A stretch of DNA of 64,000 nt from Acidobacteriota bacterium (GTDB lineage Bacteria; Acidobacteriota; Thermoanaerobaculia; Multivoradales; Multivoraceae): the NCBI GenBank assembly GCA_026707545.1, contig JAPOWR010000001.1, positions 1,393,778 to 1,457,777 on the forward strand, in the 5' to 3' direction. Position 1 is the stretch's first letter, and the number at the start of each line of letters is the position of its first letter. Below, in pieces: positions 26,837 to 36,026 of the stretch. Below the pieces are notes generated by a model that was given only the letters and a program-made list of their open reading frames with translations, was not told the DNA's origin and searched no databases. The position numbers and the translations under genes are program-made.

Positions 26837-28888
26837 CTAGTCCTTTTCCGACGAACCCTCCGCGGCGGGCGCCTCCTCCCCGCCCCCGGCCTCTTCGGTC
26901 TCCGCGGGCGGCTCCACCTCTGCTCCGGCGGCCTCCACTTCCGGAGCCTCCTCAGCTTCTTCGGGCTCGGCAACGACTTCCTCAGCTTCCTCGGCCTCGG
27001 CGGCGACCTCCTCAGCTTCCTCGGCCTCGGCAACGGCCTCCGCGGCTTCCTCGGCTTCCACGTCCTCCGCGACGGTCTCCACAGCCTCCTCGGCCTCCTC
27101 GACACCCTCTTCAGCCTGCGCAGGCTCCTCGGCCGCGGCCCCCTCGACGGTCTCTTCCGGCTCCTCGGGCTCTTCGGCCGCCATGGCCGCCGCCGTAGCC
27201 GCCGCGAGCTTCTGTTCCCGCTCCGCCGCCAACTCGTCCGCCTCTTCGTCGGTCAACTCGACCACGCCGCGCAGGCTGAGACCGACCTTCTTGTCCTCGT
27301 CCTCGATGCGGAGAATGCGGGCGCGGAGGAACTCGCCGATCTTGTAGTGGTCCTCGAGCTTGCCGCCCGGGATGTCGACCTCGCTGACGTGCGCCAGTCC
27401 CTCCAGCCCGTCGTAAACGTCGATGAACAGCCCGAAGTCGGTCACGTTGACCACCCGGCCCACGATGTCGTCGCCGACGCGGTTGCCGTCCACGAAATCC
27501 TGCCACTCGTTGGGAAGGAAGTCCTTGATCGACAGGGACACCCGCTGTCCGGTGACATCGATGTTCGTGATCCGGGCGCGAACGGCATCGCCCTTCGCGA
27601 GCACCTCGCTGGGGTGCTTCACGCGCTTCGTCCAGCTCATGTCCGAGACATGGACGAGGCCGTCGATCTCCTCCGTGATCTCGACGAAGGCGCCGAACTC
27701 GGTCAGGTTCCGCACCCGGCCCTCGACGATCGTGCCGACCGGGAAGCGCGCCGCGAGATCCTCCCACGGGTTCGACTCCACCTGGCGGAGGGACAGGCTG
27801 ATTCGACGCTGCTGCATGTCGAGCTCCGACACGATCGCCTCGACCTCCTGGCCGACGCTGACGATCTTGGACGGCGGCACGACCTTCTTCGTCCACGACA
27901 TCTCGCTGACGTGCACCAGGCCCTCGACACCCTCCTCCAACTCCACGAAGGCGCCGTAGTCGACGAGGCTGACGACCCGGCCGCGGACCCGCGAACCGAG
28001 CGGGTACTTCTTGTCGACCAGGGTCCACGGATCCTCGGTGGTCTGCTTGAAGCCGAGCGAGACACGCTCGGTTTCCGGGTCGAAACGAAGCACGACGACC
28101 TCCACTTCGTCGCCGACCCCGAAGTGCTCCGACGGATGGTTCACCCGGCCCCAGGAGATGTCCGTGATGTGGAGCAGGCCGTCGATGCCACCCAGGTCGA
28201 CGAACACGCCGTAGTCCGTGATGTTCTTGACCACGCCCGGCAGCCGAGCCCCCTCCTTCAGCTTGGTCAGGGTTTCGGCCTTCTTCTTCGCGTACTCCTT
28301 CTCGAGCACGGCGCGCCGCGACAGCACGATGTTGTTGCGCCGGCGGTCCAGGCTGATCACCTTGAACTCGAGTTCCTCGCCCTTGAACGACTCCAGGTAC
28401 TTGACCGGCTTGATGTCCACCAGCGAACCCGGCAGGAACGCCCGCAGACCGACATCGACCGTAAGGCCCCCCTTGATCCGGTCGATCACCCGGCCCGTGA
28501 TCACCTTGCCCTCCTTGAAGCTGTTCTCGACCTGCGCCCAGATCCGCATGCGCTCGGCCTTGACCTTGGAGAGCATCACATGGCCGTCGGCGCCCTCTGT
28601 CTGTTCGAGCAGCACTTCCACGTCGTCGCCGACGCTGACCTGGAGTTCGTCGTTCCGGGAGGTGAATTCGTGGATCGGCACCAGGCCTTCGGACTTGTAG
28701 CCGACATCCACGACGACATCGTTCGATGTGATCGCGATCACCTTGCCGGGGACGATCTCTCCCTCGTTGAGATGACGCATGCTGTCGTCGTACATCTCGA
28801 CGAGTTGCTCATAGGAGAGGTTGTCTGTATCGGGCGCCTGCGCTTCGCCGGGAAGCGCGTCGGACGTGTGTTCTTCGGTGGGTTCCAT
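26837..28888 (-). CDS. rpsA: 30S ribosomal protein S1 with long acidic tail
   Basis: mRNA-binding ribosomal protein that helps load transcripts with weak Shine-Dalgarno sites. 683 residues from ATG 28888. Six S1 domains can be followed, e.g. EIVPGKVIAITSNDVVVDVG, KVITGRVIDRIKGGLTVDVG, GVVKNITDYGVFVDLGG, GRVVSLVDYGAFVELEE, GRVRNLTEFGAFVEITEE and GRVVNVTDFGLFIDVYDG. The last 112 residues are Glu/Ala-rich with no Lys, Arg or His until the penultimate Lys, an unusual extension. A good promoter lies about 140 bases upstream. The frame is open to 29011 but lacks S1 similarity there. Confidence 0.95.
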   Translation of the reverse strand: MEPTEEHTSDALPGEAQAPDTDNLSYEQLVEMYDDSMRHLNEGEIVPGKVIAITSNDVVVDVGYKSEGLVPIHEFTSRNDELQVSVGDDVEVLLEQTEGADGHVMLSKVKAERMRIWAQVENSFKEGKVITGRVIDRIKGGLTVDVGLRAFLPGSLVDIKPVKYLESFKGEELEFKVISLDRRRNNIVLSRRAVLEKEYAKKKAETLTKLKEGARLPGVVKNITDYGVFVDLGGIDGLLHITDISWGRVNHPSEHFGVGDEVEVVVLRFDPETERVSLGFKQTTEDPWTLVDKKYPLGSRVRGRVVSLVDYGAFVELEEGVEGLVHVSEMSWTKKVVPPSKIVSVGQEVEAIVSELDMQQRRISLSLRQVESNPWEDLAARFPVGTIVEGRVRNLTEFGAFVEITEEIDGLVHVSDMSWTKRVKHPSEVLAKGDAVRARITNIDVTGQRVSLSIKDFLPNEWQDFVDGNRVGDDIVGRVVNVTDFGLFIDVYDGLEGLAHVSEVDIPGGKLEDHYKIGEFLRARILRIEDEDKKVGLSLRGVVELTDEEADELAAEREQKLAAATAAAMAAEEPEEPEETVEGAAAEEPAQAEEGVEEAEEAVETVAEDVEAEEAAEAVAEAEEAEEVAAEAEEAEEVVAEPEEAEEAPEVEAAGAEVEPPAETEEAGGGEEAPAAEGSSEKD
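26951..27030 (-). repeat. 30-bp imperfect repeats encoding the S1 acidic tail
   Basis: A 20-base core recurs at 26951-26970, 26981-27000 and 27011-27030, a 30-base (10-codon) period. The last two copies are identical; the first differs at two positions. They encode AEEAEEVxAE decapeptides in the tail of ribosomal protein S1. Confidence 0.75.
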
Positions 28889-29026
28889 GAGTTCCTGTGT
28901 TCTCGCTTCGGCTCTGAACCGTGCGGTGGGCGTTTCTAGGTAGACGGCGCACCGACAATCGGGCCGCAACGCGCTGCCGAAAGCAGGCGTCGAGGCCCGA
29001 ACGGACGCCAAGGGTCAGACCGACAA

Positions 29027-29055
29027 GTATAGGGACGCGGCCGCAAGCGGTCAAC
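29027..29055 (-). promoter_or_regulatory. Sigma70-type promoter of rpsA
   Basis: On the minus strand TTGACC (29055-29050) and TATACT (29032-29027) are separated by exactly 17 bases. Transcription would begin near 29020 and give a leader of ~130 nt before the rpsA ATG at 28888. This is one of the best -35/-10 matches in the window. The rest of the 226-base gap (28889-29114) holds no convincing gene. Confidence 0.7.
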
Positions 29056-29114
29056 CGGTCGGGGCTCCACCAACGGCAGCCGCGCCAGTGGCCTAAACAC
29101 TCATTTCACAACAC

Positions 29115-30197
29115 TTAGGCACCACGTTCCGGCCGCTCCACGACGCGAGCTTCCAGCCGTTCCAGGGCCCAGACTGCGTGGCTCCGGACGACGGGGTCAC
29201 AACTTCCCCGTGCCCGTTCGAGCGCCGGGATGTAGACGGCTTCGCCGCGGTTCCCCATCGCCAGCGCGGCGTTACGCCGCAGTCCCGAACGACCGGGCCG
29301 CTTCATCGGACTGCCGCGAAAGCGCGTCCGGTACTCGTCTTCCGAGATCGTGAGCAGCGTCACGAGATCCAGTTCCGCGCGATGCGCCGGCAAGGAGAAC
29401 TCCCCACTCCGCTCGTGCGCCGCCGGCCTCGCGCGATGCTCGTTCCAGGGGCACACCTCCTGGCAGACGTCGCATCCGAACACCCAGTCTCCGACCAGGG
29501 GTCGCGCCTGCTCCGGCACCTCTCCGCGGTGCTCGATCGTCCAGTAGCTGATGCACTTGCCGGAGTCCAGAACATAGGGCGCCGGCAGCGCTCCAGTCGG
29601 GCAGGCGTCGAGACAGCGCCGGCAGTCGCCACACAGATCCTCGGCCATCGGCTCGGACGGTTCGAGCTCCAGGGTCAGGAACAACTCTCCGAGCAGAAAC
29701 CACGATCCCGTGCGGTCGAGCAACTGTGTGTTCTTGGCGATCGCGCCAAGGCCCGCCCGCGCCGCCAGTTCCCTCTCAAGCACCGGCCCGGTGTCCACGT
29801 AGAGTCGCGCGCCTGAGCCCGGAAACGCCTCCCGGATACGGGCGGCAAGCGCCCGCAGTCGCCCCTCCATCAACAGGTGGTAGTCATCCCCGCGGGCGTA
29901 ACGGGCCACTCGCGGCCACAGGTCGCCCTGCGGCTCGGGCTCGCCCTCGAGGGGGTGGTAGTGAAGCGCCACGCACAACACGGATCGCGCGCCGTCCAGC
30001 ACCGAGGCCGGCACCAGACGCCTCCGTGTCCGCCTGCCGAGCCAGGCCATCGAGGCGAACAGGCCCCGCTCCAGCCGACGCAGGAAGGCCGACCCGGCGC
30101 CGGCTCGCGGTTCGACGGACGCGACCCCCGCGCGGTCGAAGCCGGACGCTAGCGCCCAGCCGATCAACAGCTCGGCGCGGTTCTTCGCCGCGTTCAT
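29115..30197 (-). CDS. queG: Epoxyqueuosine reductase
   Basis: Cobalamin- and Fe-S-dependent enzyme for the last step of queuosine tRNA modification. 360 residues. Two 4Fe-4S motifs: CGDCRRCLDACPTGAL and CDVCQEVCPW; between them CISYWTIEHRGEVPEQ is a QueG signature. The C-terminus holds a HEAT-like helical repeat (AVYIPALERARG, then VVRSHAVWALERLE). The start overlaps the folA stop by four bases (ATGA). No other queuosine genes are in the window. Confidence 0.95.
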   Translation of the reverse strand: MNAAKNRAELLIGWALASGFDRAGVASVEPRAGAGSAFLRRLERGLFASMAWLGRRTRRRLVPASVLDGARSVLCVALHYHPLEGEPEPQGDLWPRVARYARGDDYHLLMEGRLRALAARIREAFPGSGARLYVDTGPVLERELAARAGLGAIAKNTQLLDRTGSWFLLGELFLTLELEPSEPMAEDLCGDCRRCLDACPTGALPAPYVLDSGKCISYWTIEHRGEVPEQARPLVGDWVFGCDVCQEVCPWNEHRARPAAHERSGEFSLPAHRAELDLVTLLTISEDEYRTRFRGSPMKRPGRSGLRRNAALAMGNRGEAVYIPALERARGSCDPVVRSHAVWALERLEARVVERPERGA

Positions 30198-30700
30198 CCG
30201 GAGTCTTCGGGCGGCGAGAGGATCTCGAAGCGGGTGGCATGCTCGTCGTCCGGGCCGGCGGGAACGTCCTCGAAGTTCTCGACCCGCCAGCTCTCAAGGG
30301 GCGAAAGATCGACCGCCGTATCGCCCTCGACCTCGGCCAGCACGCGGGTGAGGTAGACGCGGTCGGCGAAACGGAAGGCCGCCTCGAACAGCCCGGCGCC
30401 GCCGATCACGAAGGTCTCCTCCTCTCCCACGCCGCGGGCCGCCGCAAGCGCCTCGTCGAGCGAACGGCAGGTCGCCGCGCCCGGCGCTTGGAAGTCCGTT
30501 CGGGTGCTCAGCACGATGCACTCCCGTCCCGGCAGCGGCCGGCAGCCGATCTCCTCCCATGTGCGCCGTCCCATCACCACGTGATGGCCCACGGTCAGCC
30601 GCTTGAAGCGCCGCACGTCCGTCCGGAGCCTCCAGGGAAGCTGGCCGTCCAGGCCGATGACGCCGTTCGTCGCCGCTGCCAGGATCACCGAGAGCCGCAT
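30194..30700 (-). CDS. folA: Dihydrofolate reductase
   Basis: Reduces dihydrofolate with NADPH. 168 residues. The N-terminus LSVILAAATNGVIGLDGQLPWRL and GHHVVMGRRTWEEIG match the substrate and NADPH sites; VIGGAGLFEAAF is the second nucleotide motif. It starts 3 bases after thyA, a classic pair because thymidylate synthase makes the dihydrofolate that this enzyme recycles. Confidence 0.96.
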   Translation of the reverse strand: MRLSVILAAATNGVIGLDGQLPWRLRTDVRRFKRLTVGHHVVMGRRTWEEIGCRPLPGRECIVLSTRTDFQAPGAATCRSLDEALAAARGVGEEETFVIGGAGLFEAAFRFADRVYLTRVLAEVEGDTAVDLSPLESWRVENFEDVPAGPDDEHATRFEILSPPEDSG

Positions 30701-30703
30701 CGC

Positions 30704-31498
30704 TCAGACCGCGACCGCGGCGCGGATCGGGGGATGCGGGTCGTAGTCCACGAGTTCGAAGTCGTCGAGCGCGAAATCGAAGACGGAGCGGACATCCGGG
30801 TTGAGCCGCATCCTGGGCAACGGACGCGGCTGCCTGGACAACTGCTCGCGCGCCTGCTCCACATGGTTGCTGTACAGGTGGGCGTCACCGAACGTGTGGA
30901 CGAACTCGCCGGGCGCGAGATCGCAGACCTGGGCGATCATCATCAGCAACAGGGCGTAGGAGGCGATGTTGAAAGGAACTCCGAGAAAGAGGTCGCCGCT
31001 GCGCTGGTAGAGCTGGCAGGAGAGACGACCGTTCGCGACGTAGAACTGGAACAGGGTGTGGCAGGGCGGAAGGGCCATCGAGTCGACCTCGGCGACGTTC
31101 CAGGCGCTGACGATCAGCCGCCGCGAGTCGGGCTCGCCCTGGATCTGTTCGATGACCGCGGTAATCTGATCGATCGACCGTCCGTCCGGCGTCGCCCAGG
31201 ACCGCCACTGCGAACCGTAGACGGGCCCCAGGTCGCCGTTGTCGTCGGCCCACTCGTCCCAGATCGTCACCCCGTGACGATGCAGAAAGTCGACGTTCGT
31301 GTCCCCGCGCAGGAACCACAGCAACTCGACGATGATCGACCGCAGGTGGAGCCGCTTCGTCGTCAGTGCCGGGAAACCGTCGGCCAGGTCGTAGCGCAAC
31401 TGCCGGCCGAACACGCTGCGGGTGCCGGTGCCGGTGCGGTCGTCGCGCACCACGCCGTCGTCGAGCACCTCTTGCAGCAGGTCGAGGTACTGGCGCAT
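30704..31498 (-). CDS. thyA: Thymidylate synthase
   Basis: Converts dUMP to dTMP with methylenetetrahydrofolate. ATG at 31498 gives 264 residues, exactly the E. coli length; a longer frame to 31651 is the antisense of the neighbour. Catalytic Cys is in [12 protein letters not shown], followed by [20 protein letters not shown]; the N-terminal [13 protein letters not shown] binds phosphate. First of the thyA-folA-queG run. Confidence 0.97.
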   Translation of the reverse strand: MRQYLDLLQEVLDDGVVRDDRTGTGTRSVFGRQLRYDLADGFPALTTKRLHLRSIIVELLWFLRGDTNVDFLHRHGVTIWDEWADDNGDLGPVYGSQWRSWATPDGRSIDQITAVIEQIQGEPDSRRLIVSAWNVAEVDSMALPPCHTLFQFYVANGRLSCQLYQRSGDLFLGVPFNIASYALLLMMIAQVCDLAPGEFVHTFGDAHLYSNHVEQAREQLSRQPRPLPRMRLNPDVRSVFDFALDDFELVDYDPHPPIRAAVAV

Positions 31499-31562
31499 TC
31501 CCGCTTTCGGCTCAGAGCACGGTCCGCAGGATGCGGCCCTGCCGCGGACGGACCACGCGGCC

Positions 31563-32342
31563 CTACCCCGCCGGCGAAACGCGCAGGTTGCGGAAATGGG
31601 CCACCGTTGACCCTTCGATCCAGAGAGCGACCCTTCCCCTGGCCTCCGCACCGGACTTCAGATCGTTGACGATCAGGGTCGGCTGCGCCGCGCCGTTCAC
31701 GTACAGCCTCGCCGTCTCGCCGGCCACGACGATCTTCACCGCGATCCACTCCGCCGGGCCGATGTCCACGTACGTCTCGTACTTACCCGGGGTCTGCTCA
31801 CGGAGCCGGAACCACGTCCACTCCGGGTGGGAGATGTACTGGGCGCTGTGGTTGCGCCGGACCTGGTCGTCGGCGCGACCGTTCGTCGGCCGCAGGTAGA
31901 AGCAGTCGTAGGTCTCGTCGTCCTCCTGGACCCGGAAGGCGACGCCGACGAACCCTCGTGCTCCTCCCTGCGCCCCCGCCGCGGGCTGGCCGGCGAGGTC
32001 CACCTCGATCGTGCCGTCGCCGAAGTCGGTGTCCTGGACCACCGCGAGGAAGTTCTTCCTCACGGCCTCGAAGGCCTCAGGTCCGGGCCGCTCGCCCCGG
32101 GCGCGCAGTTCCTGCATCACCTCCCGCCTCTTCGCCGCGACCGAGGCCAGCACCGCCTCGTCGCCCGCCATCCGCAGCGCGGCGCTGCCATCGAGAGTGT
32201 CGGCGCGGACCTCCGCGTTCACCAGCCGGAAGTCCTCGGCCGCTGGCAGTTCCCGTTGGAATCCGTCCTCCTGACCCTGGACCGGCGCGGCGGCCGGAAC
32301 GAGGAGAAGAGCGAGAATGCACCCGGCACGAACATGGGACAT
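31563..32342 (-). CDS. Secreted LamG/DUF1080-like beta-sandwich protein
   Basis: 259 residues with a clear signal peptide (hydrophobic [14 protein letters not shown], cleavage near GQ-ED). The rest resembles concanavalin-like jelly-roll domains: [39 protein letters not shown], and a C-terminal [20 protein letters not shown] that is typical of 3-keto-disaccharide-hydrolase/LamG folds. It may bind or cleave a carbohydrate outside the cytoplasm; no catalytic residue can be named. The start ATG 32342 has a strong GAGGAGG ribosome binding site. Lies between thyA and a glycosyltransferase cluster on the same strand. Confidence 0.75.
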   Translation of the reverse strand: MSHVRAGCILALLLVPAAAPVQGQEDGFQRELPAAEDFRLVNAEVRADTLDGSAALRMAGDEAVLASVAAKRREVMQELRARGERPGPEAFEAVRKNFLAVVQDTDFGDGTIEVDLAGQPAAGAQGGARGFVGVAFRVQEDDETYDCFYLRPTNGRADDQVRRNHSAQYISHPEWTWFRLREQTPGKYETYVDIGPAEWIAVKIVVAGETARLYVNGAAQPTLIVNDLKSGAEARGRVALWIEGSTVAHFRNLRVSPAG

Positions 32343-32380
32343 CAGTGTTTCCTCCTCATTGGGCACAGCCGGTTCGCACC

Positions 32381-33334
32381 TTAGCAGCCGTCGCCTCCCT
32401 CCAGGAGGCGCAGCAGAGCTCGCCTCTGCTCTTCGTCCTCGACCCGACGGAACTTCCGGCGCAGTCGCCTGCGCAGGTACGCGCGCTCCCAGCGCGGTCG
32501 ATGGAGTCCGTAGTAGCGCAACTGGGAGGCGCGGTAGAAGCGCTCCGCCGCGGGCGTGAGGCGCCGTTCGCGATCCGTTCCGGTCACCGCGCCCCGCACA
32601 TGCCACGCCCGCGCCCCGGGCACCTCGCGCAGCCTGAAGCCGGCCCGGCGGAGTCGAAGACACAGGTCCGCGTCCTCGAAGTAGAGAAAGAACCGCTCGT
32701 CGAATCCGCCGATGTCGTCGAAGGCCGCGCGGCGCACAAGCAGGCAGGCTGCCGTGTACCAACCCGCGCCGACACAGGGTTTCAGCAGGCGCGGCAGCCG
32801 GCCGTGGTTCCACGCCGCTTCCTCGAACCGGTTGCGGAACCTCTGGCACGCCTCGCCGAGAACGCCCACAGGCGGCGCCCAGACGAACTGCGGCGACCCG
32901 TCCGGGTAAGAAAGACAGGGGGCGGCCACAGCGAGCCGGTCCTCGGACTCCTGCGCCTCGACCAGGCGCCGCAACGATTCTTCGTCGATCCAGGCGTCCG
33001 GGTTCATGAACAGCAGATGACGGCCGGCCGACTTCGCAGCGGCCAGATTGCAGGCAGCGCCGAAGCCGAGGTTTCGGCCCGCCTCGACGAGTCGGACCGG
33101 CAGGACCGGGGCACCGGCCGTCTCGAACTCGCGGACCGTCGTCAGCGAACCGTCGCTCGACGCGTTGTCGACCACGACCGCCTCCAGGGCGGCCGGAGAA
33201 CCGGGCCTCGCCGGATCGTCCCGCCGCCAGGCCTCGGCGATCGCCTGGAGGCTCTCCAGGCAAAGCCGGAGCCAGTCCCCGGAGTTGTAGTTGACCACCA
33301 GGGCGCTGACCGCCGGGCGATCCGAGTCGCTCAC
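32381..33334 (-). CDS. Family 2 glycosyltransferase (rhamnosyltransferase-like)
   Basis: 317 residues, GT-A fold. Motifs: SALVVNYNSGDWLRLCLESL, VVDNASSDGSL, LGFGAACNLAA and FMNPDAWIDEESL; later GWYTAACLLVRRAAFDDIGGFDERFFLYFEDADLCLRL (acceptor region with the conserved ED). These are typical of surface-polysaccharide transferases. No membrane helix, so a soluble or peripheral enzyme. Start overlaps the upstream GT4 stop by four bases. Confidence 0.92.
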   Translation of the reverse strand: MSDSDRPAVSALVVNYNSGDWLRLCLESLQAIAEAWRRDDPARPGSPAALEAVVVDNASSDGSLTTVREFETAGAPVLPVRLVEAGRNLGFGAACNLAAAKSAGRHLLFMNPDAWIDEESLRRLVEAQESEDRLAVAAPCLSYPDGSPQFVWAPPVGVLGEACQRFRNRFEEAAWNHGRLPRLLKPCVGAGWYTAACLLVRRAAFDDIGGFDERFFLYFEDADLCLRLRRAGFRLREVPGARAWHVRGAVTGTDRERRLTPAAERFYRASQLRYYGLHRPRWERAYLRRRLRRKFRRVEDEEQRRALLRLLEGGDGC

Positions 33335-34575
33335 GGCCCCTTCTCCCGCGCCATGCGCCAGACGGCCTCCACCTGATCGGCGAAGCGCTCAGCGGCACGG
33401 TCCCAGGTCAGCGACCGCACACGCTCGGGTCCTTCCCCCCTCGCCAACCGGCGGGCTTCCTCATCCAGCACTAGCCGCCTTAGACCCTCCGTCAACACGT
33501 CGATCTCGAGCTTTGCGCATCGCAGCGGATACTCGGGCCACAACTCCGCCAGGGCCGGCGCATCCGAGACGAGCACGGGAGTCCCGGCCGCGAGCGACTC
33601 GAGAGGAGGCAGACCGTATCCCTCGTAGTCCGACACGTAGACCGTCCCCAGGGCCCGCGCGTACAGCGGCGGCAGCAGATCGTCGTCTACGTAGCCGAGA
33701 CGGACCACCCGCTCCTTCCAGTCGCCGGCCCGGATCAACCGGTCGAGCTCTCCACGACGAGGCAGTTGGTTTCGGCCCGCGATGACCAGACGGAGTTGAT
33801 CCAGGTTCACGGGCCCGGCATCCCATCCCGAGCCGCCCGGACCCGGCTCGCGCAGAAGGCGACCCAGGGCACGCAGCACCAGATCGAGCCGCCGGCGCGG
33901 GAGGATCGAACCCAGAACCAGCAGATACGGCCGCCGAACCCCCAGCTCCGCCAGCATCCGGTCCTGTTTCCGCTCTCCCGTTCCGCTCGACTCGCGGGCT
34001 GCAGCGAAGTGGGGCGACACGCCCAGCGGAACAACGGCTACACGATCCGCCGGCAGGCCGTACCGTTGCCGCAGATCGGCTGCCGTGCGCCTGGTGTCGG
34101 TCAGCACCCTGGTCGCCGCGCGCGCGGCGCTGCGGGCAAGGTAGCGCCGCCGCCGCAACTCACGGAAGCCGAAGTCCCCAGGCAGGTGCTCGAACGAGAG
34201 ATCGTGAATCGTCACCAGGGATGGCCGCTCCGGCGTGCGCGGCAGGCTGTAGCCCGGCGAGAACACGACGTCCGGCTGCTCGCGCCGCAGCAACCTGGGC
34301 AACCGGAACTGCTCCCAGAGAATCGGATGCGCGCCGGGCCGGCGGTCGAACACCGCCTCGCAACGGCTAGCGCCCCCGGCCTTGCCCGTCCACAGCGGGT
34401 GGTCGAACGGATCGCCCTTGAAGTACAGCCGCAGACTCCAGTCCTCCGCCCGCGGCGTGCGCCGGAGAGCGGCCAGGAGTTCCTCCGTGTAGCGCCCGAC
34501 ACCCGTCGGCTCCCCCTCCATCTCATAGGCGACGACGCCGATCGACCGCGGCCCTACCGCCGTCTCGTTCATCAA
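33331..34575 (-). CDS. Family 4 glycosyltransferase
   Basis: 414 residues, GT-B fold. N-terminal: GVVAYEMEGEPTGVGRYTEEL; then VTIHDLSFEHLPGDF, VLTDTRRTAADLRQRYGL, YLLVLGSILPRRRLDLVLRAL and the donor-site segment VYVSDYEGYGLPPLESLAAG. It contains a longer loop (~residues 245-268) than its two neighbouring paralogues. ATG at 34575 overlaps the stop of the next GT4 gene upstream by four bases. More distant from the other two GT4 proteins of the cluster than they are from each other. Confidence 0.92.
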   Translation of the reverse strand: MMNETAVGPRSIGVVAYEMEGEPTGVGRYTEELLAALRRTPRAEDWSLRLYFKGDPFDHPLWTGKAGGASRCEAVFDRRPGAHPILWEQFRLPRLLRREQPDVVFSPGYSLPRTPERPSLVTIHDLSFEHLPGDFGFRELRRRRYLARSAARAATRVLTDTRRTAADLRQRYGLPADRVAVVPLGVSPHFAAARESSGTGERKQDRMLAELGVRRPYLLVLGSILPRRRLDLVLRALGRLLREPGPGGSGWDAGPVNLDQLRLVIAGRNQLPRRGELDRLIRAGDWKERVVRLGYVDDDLLPPLYARALGTVYVSDYEGYGLPPLESLAAGTPVLVSDAPALAELWPEYPLRCAKLEIDVLTEGLRRLVLDEEARRLARGEGPERVRSLTWDRAAERFADQVEAVWRMAREKGP

Positions 34576-35675
34576 CCCGCGTCCACCATTCCGCCGTAGA
34601 TCCCGATCACTTCCTTCGCCGCCGTCCGCCAGGAGAACCCGGCTGCGCGAACGAAACCCGCCCGTCGATAGTGGCGTCGCAGGTCCGCGTCGCCGAGCAG
34701 CGCCGCCAGGCCGCCGCGAATGGCCGCCACGTCAGTCGGATCGACGCACAGCGCGGCGTCTCCGCCAACCTCGGCAAGCGAGGACGTGTTCGACGTCAAC
34801 ACCGGTGTGCCGCAGGCCATCGCCTCCACCACGGGCAGGCCGAACCCCTCGACCAGGGACGGATAGGCCACCACGACGGCAACGTTGTAGAGGGCGATCA
34901 GGTCCTCCTCCTCGACAGCACCCAAGCGGCGCACGAAACCCGGCCAGGGACCGCCGAACGCGGCATCCTCCTTCCAACTGCTGCCGCCCACGAGCACCAG
35001 AGGCGTGTTCTCCTGCAGGTTCTGGTCGAGCCCGGCGTAGGCCTCGACCAGACGAGCGATGTTCTTTCGCGGCTCGAGCGAGCCGACCGAGAGCACGAAC
35101 TGTCCCTCAAGCCCGAAGCGCGCCGCAAGACGCTCCCGGGCGGCCGTCAACTGCGCGCCGTCGAAGGCAACGAAGACCGGCGACGCCGCTTCGTAGACCA
35201 CCCGCAGCCGATCCTCAGGCAGCACGAACCACTTCCGCACTTCCTTCGCGGTCGCTTCCGAGACAGCCAGAATCGTGGCCTGCCGCGAGACCGCCCGCAG
35301 AGTGCCGAGCAGGCACTGATTCCGGTTGTCCGGTACGTGGAACTCAGGGTGCGTCAGGAACGTCAGGTCGTGAATCGTGAACACCGCCGGACCGTCGAAG
35401 CAGGCAGGATCGGAGAACGACGGGATGTGGAACAGGTCGAGGTCGCGACGGCGCGGCCAGCGACCAGGTCCCTTCCGTACGTTTCGCGGCAGTTCATCCA
35501 GAAGGGCCTTCCAGGCCGCGGAGTCCGCCTCCGCACCCAGGGAGTAGAGATGGAGCGCGGGCGTACCGCCCCGTTCCTCCGCCTCCTCGGCAAGTGCCTG
35601 CAGGAGACTGACCGAGTAGCGGGCCACGCCATCCGGCGGCCCGAAGATCTTGCTCACGTCGAAACCGACGCGCAT
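34572..35675 (-). CDS. Family 4 glycosyltransferase, paralogue A
   Basis: 367 residues, GT-B fold. MRVGFDVSKIFGPPDGVARY at the N-terminus, FTIHDLTFLTHPEFH, LSVGSLEPRKNIARLVEAYAG and the E-x7-E region VEGFGLPVVEAMACGTPVLTS. It is strikingly similar along its length to the product of 36027-37148, which points to tandem duplication. The gene is preceded after 5 bases by a small gene (35681-36010) whose product shares a C-terminal motif with the small gene preceding the other paralogue. Confidence 0.93.
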   Translation of the reverse strand: MRVGFDVSKIFGPPDGVARYSVSLLQALAEEAEERGGTPALHLYSLGAEADSAAWKALLDELPRNVRKGPGRWPRRRDLDLFHIPSFSDPACFDGPAVFTIHDLTFLTHPEFHVPDNRNQCLLGTLRAVSRQATILAVSEATAKEVRKWFVLPEDRLRVVYEAASPVFVAFDGAQLTAARERLAARFGLEGQFVLSVGSLEPRKNIARLVEAYAGLDQNLQENTPLVLVGGSSWKEDAAFGGPWPGFVRRLGAVEEEDLIALYNVAVVVAYPSLVEGFGLPVVEAMACGTPVLTSNTSSLAEVGGDAALCVDPTDVAAIRGGLAALLGDADLRRHYRRAGFVRAAGFSWRTAAKEVIGIYGGMVDAG

Positions 35676-35680
35676 ACCCG

Positions 35681-36010
35681 TCAGCCCGGCCTCGAAGCCC
35701 GCGCTTCCCCTCTCGCCTCGGCCCGAATGCCCAAGGCGACGGACCGCAGCCTCGAGGCAGCGCCGGCCATCAGCTGGCCCTCGCCCTCGAGGTGCTCGAT
35801 CAGCGGCAGGATGTCGGCGTGCAGCGGATCGATCCTCACTGCCTGCTTCGTTCGGACCCAGACGGCAAGGCGTAGCCGTTCATAGCGCTCACTGCCGATT
35901 GCCCGGCGCAGGACTGCCCGCAACGGCCGGGCCGCGGCTGATCGGGTACCGCGTCCGAGCAGGACGACCAGGGGCCGAAGCAACTCCAGGAGCCGGGTCA
36001 CCCGCCGCAT
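35681..36010 (-). CDS. Small protein A paired with GT4, unknown
   Basis: 109 residues, Arg-rich and basic. A weakly hydrophobic start (LLELLRPLVVLLGRG) may associate with the membrane. The C-terminal half contains ILPLIEHLEGEGQLMAGAAS followed by RLRSVALGIRAEA. The protein encoded at 37153-37521 has the matching VLPLIDKLDRSGRLTEGTAD followed by RLRRLTLEIRAEG, so the two are homologous. Each sits directly before a paralogous GT4 gene. I do not recognise a named family. Confidence 0.7.
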   Translation of the reverse strand: MRRVTRLLELLRPLVVLLGRGTRSAAARPLRAVLRRAIGSERYERLRLAVWVRTKQAVRIDPLHADILPLIEHLEGEGQLMAGAASRLRSVALGIRAEARGEARASRPG

Positions 36011-36026
36011 GCCCCGCCAGCGTACA

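Noticed and set aside
27347..28939. Long plus-strand frame opposite rpsA
   Set aside because: Antisense shadow of a clear S1 gene; composition typical of the complementary frame.
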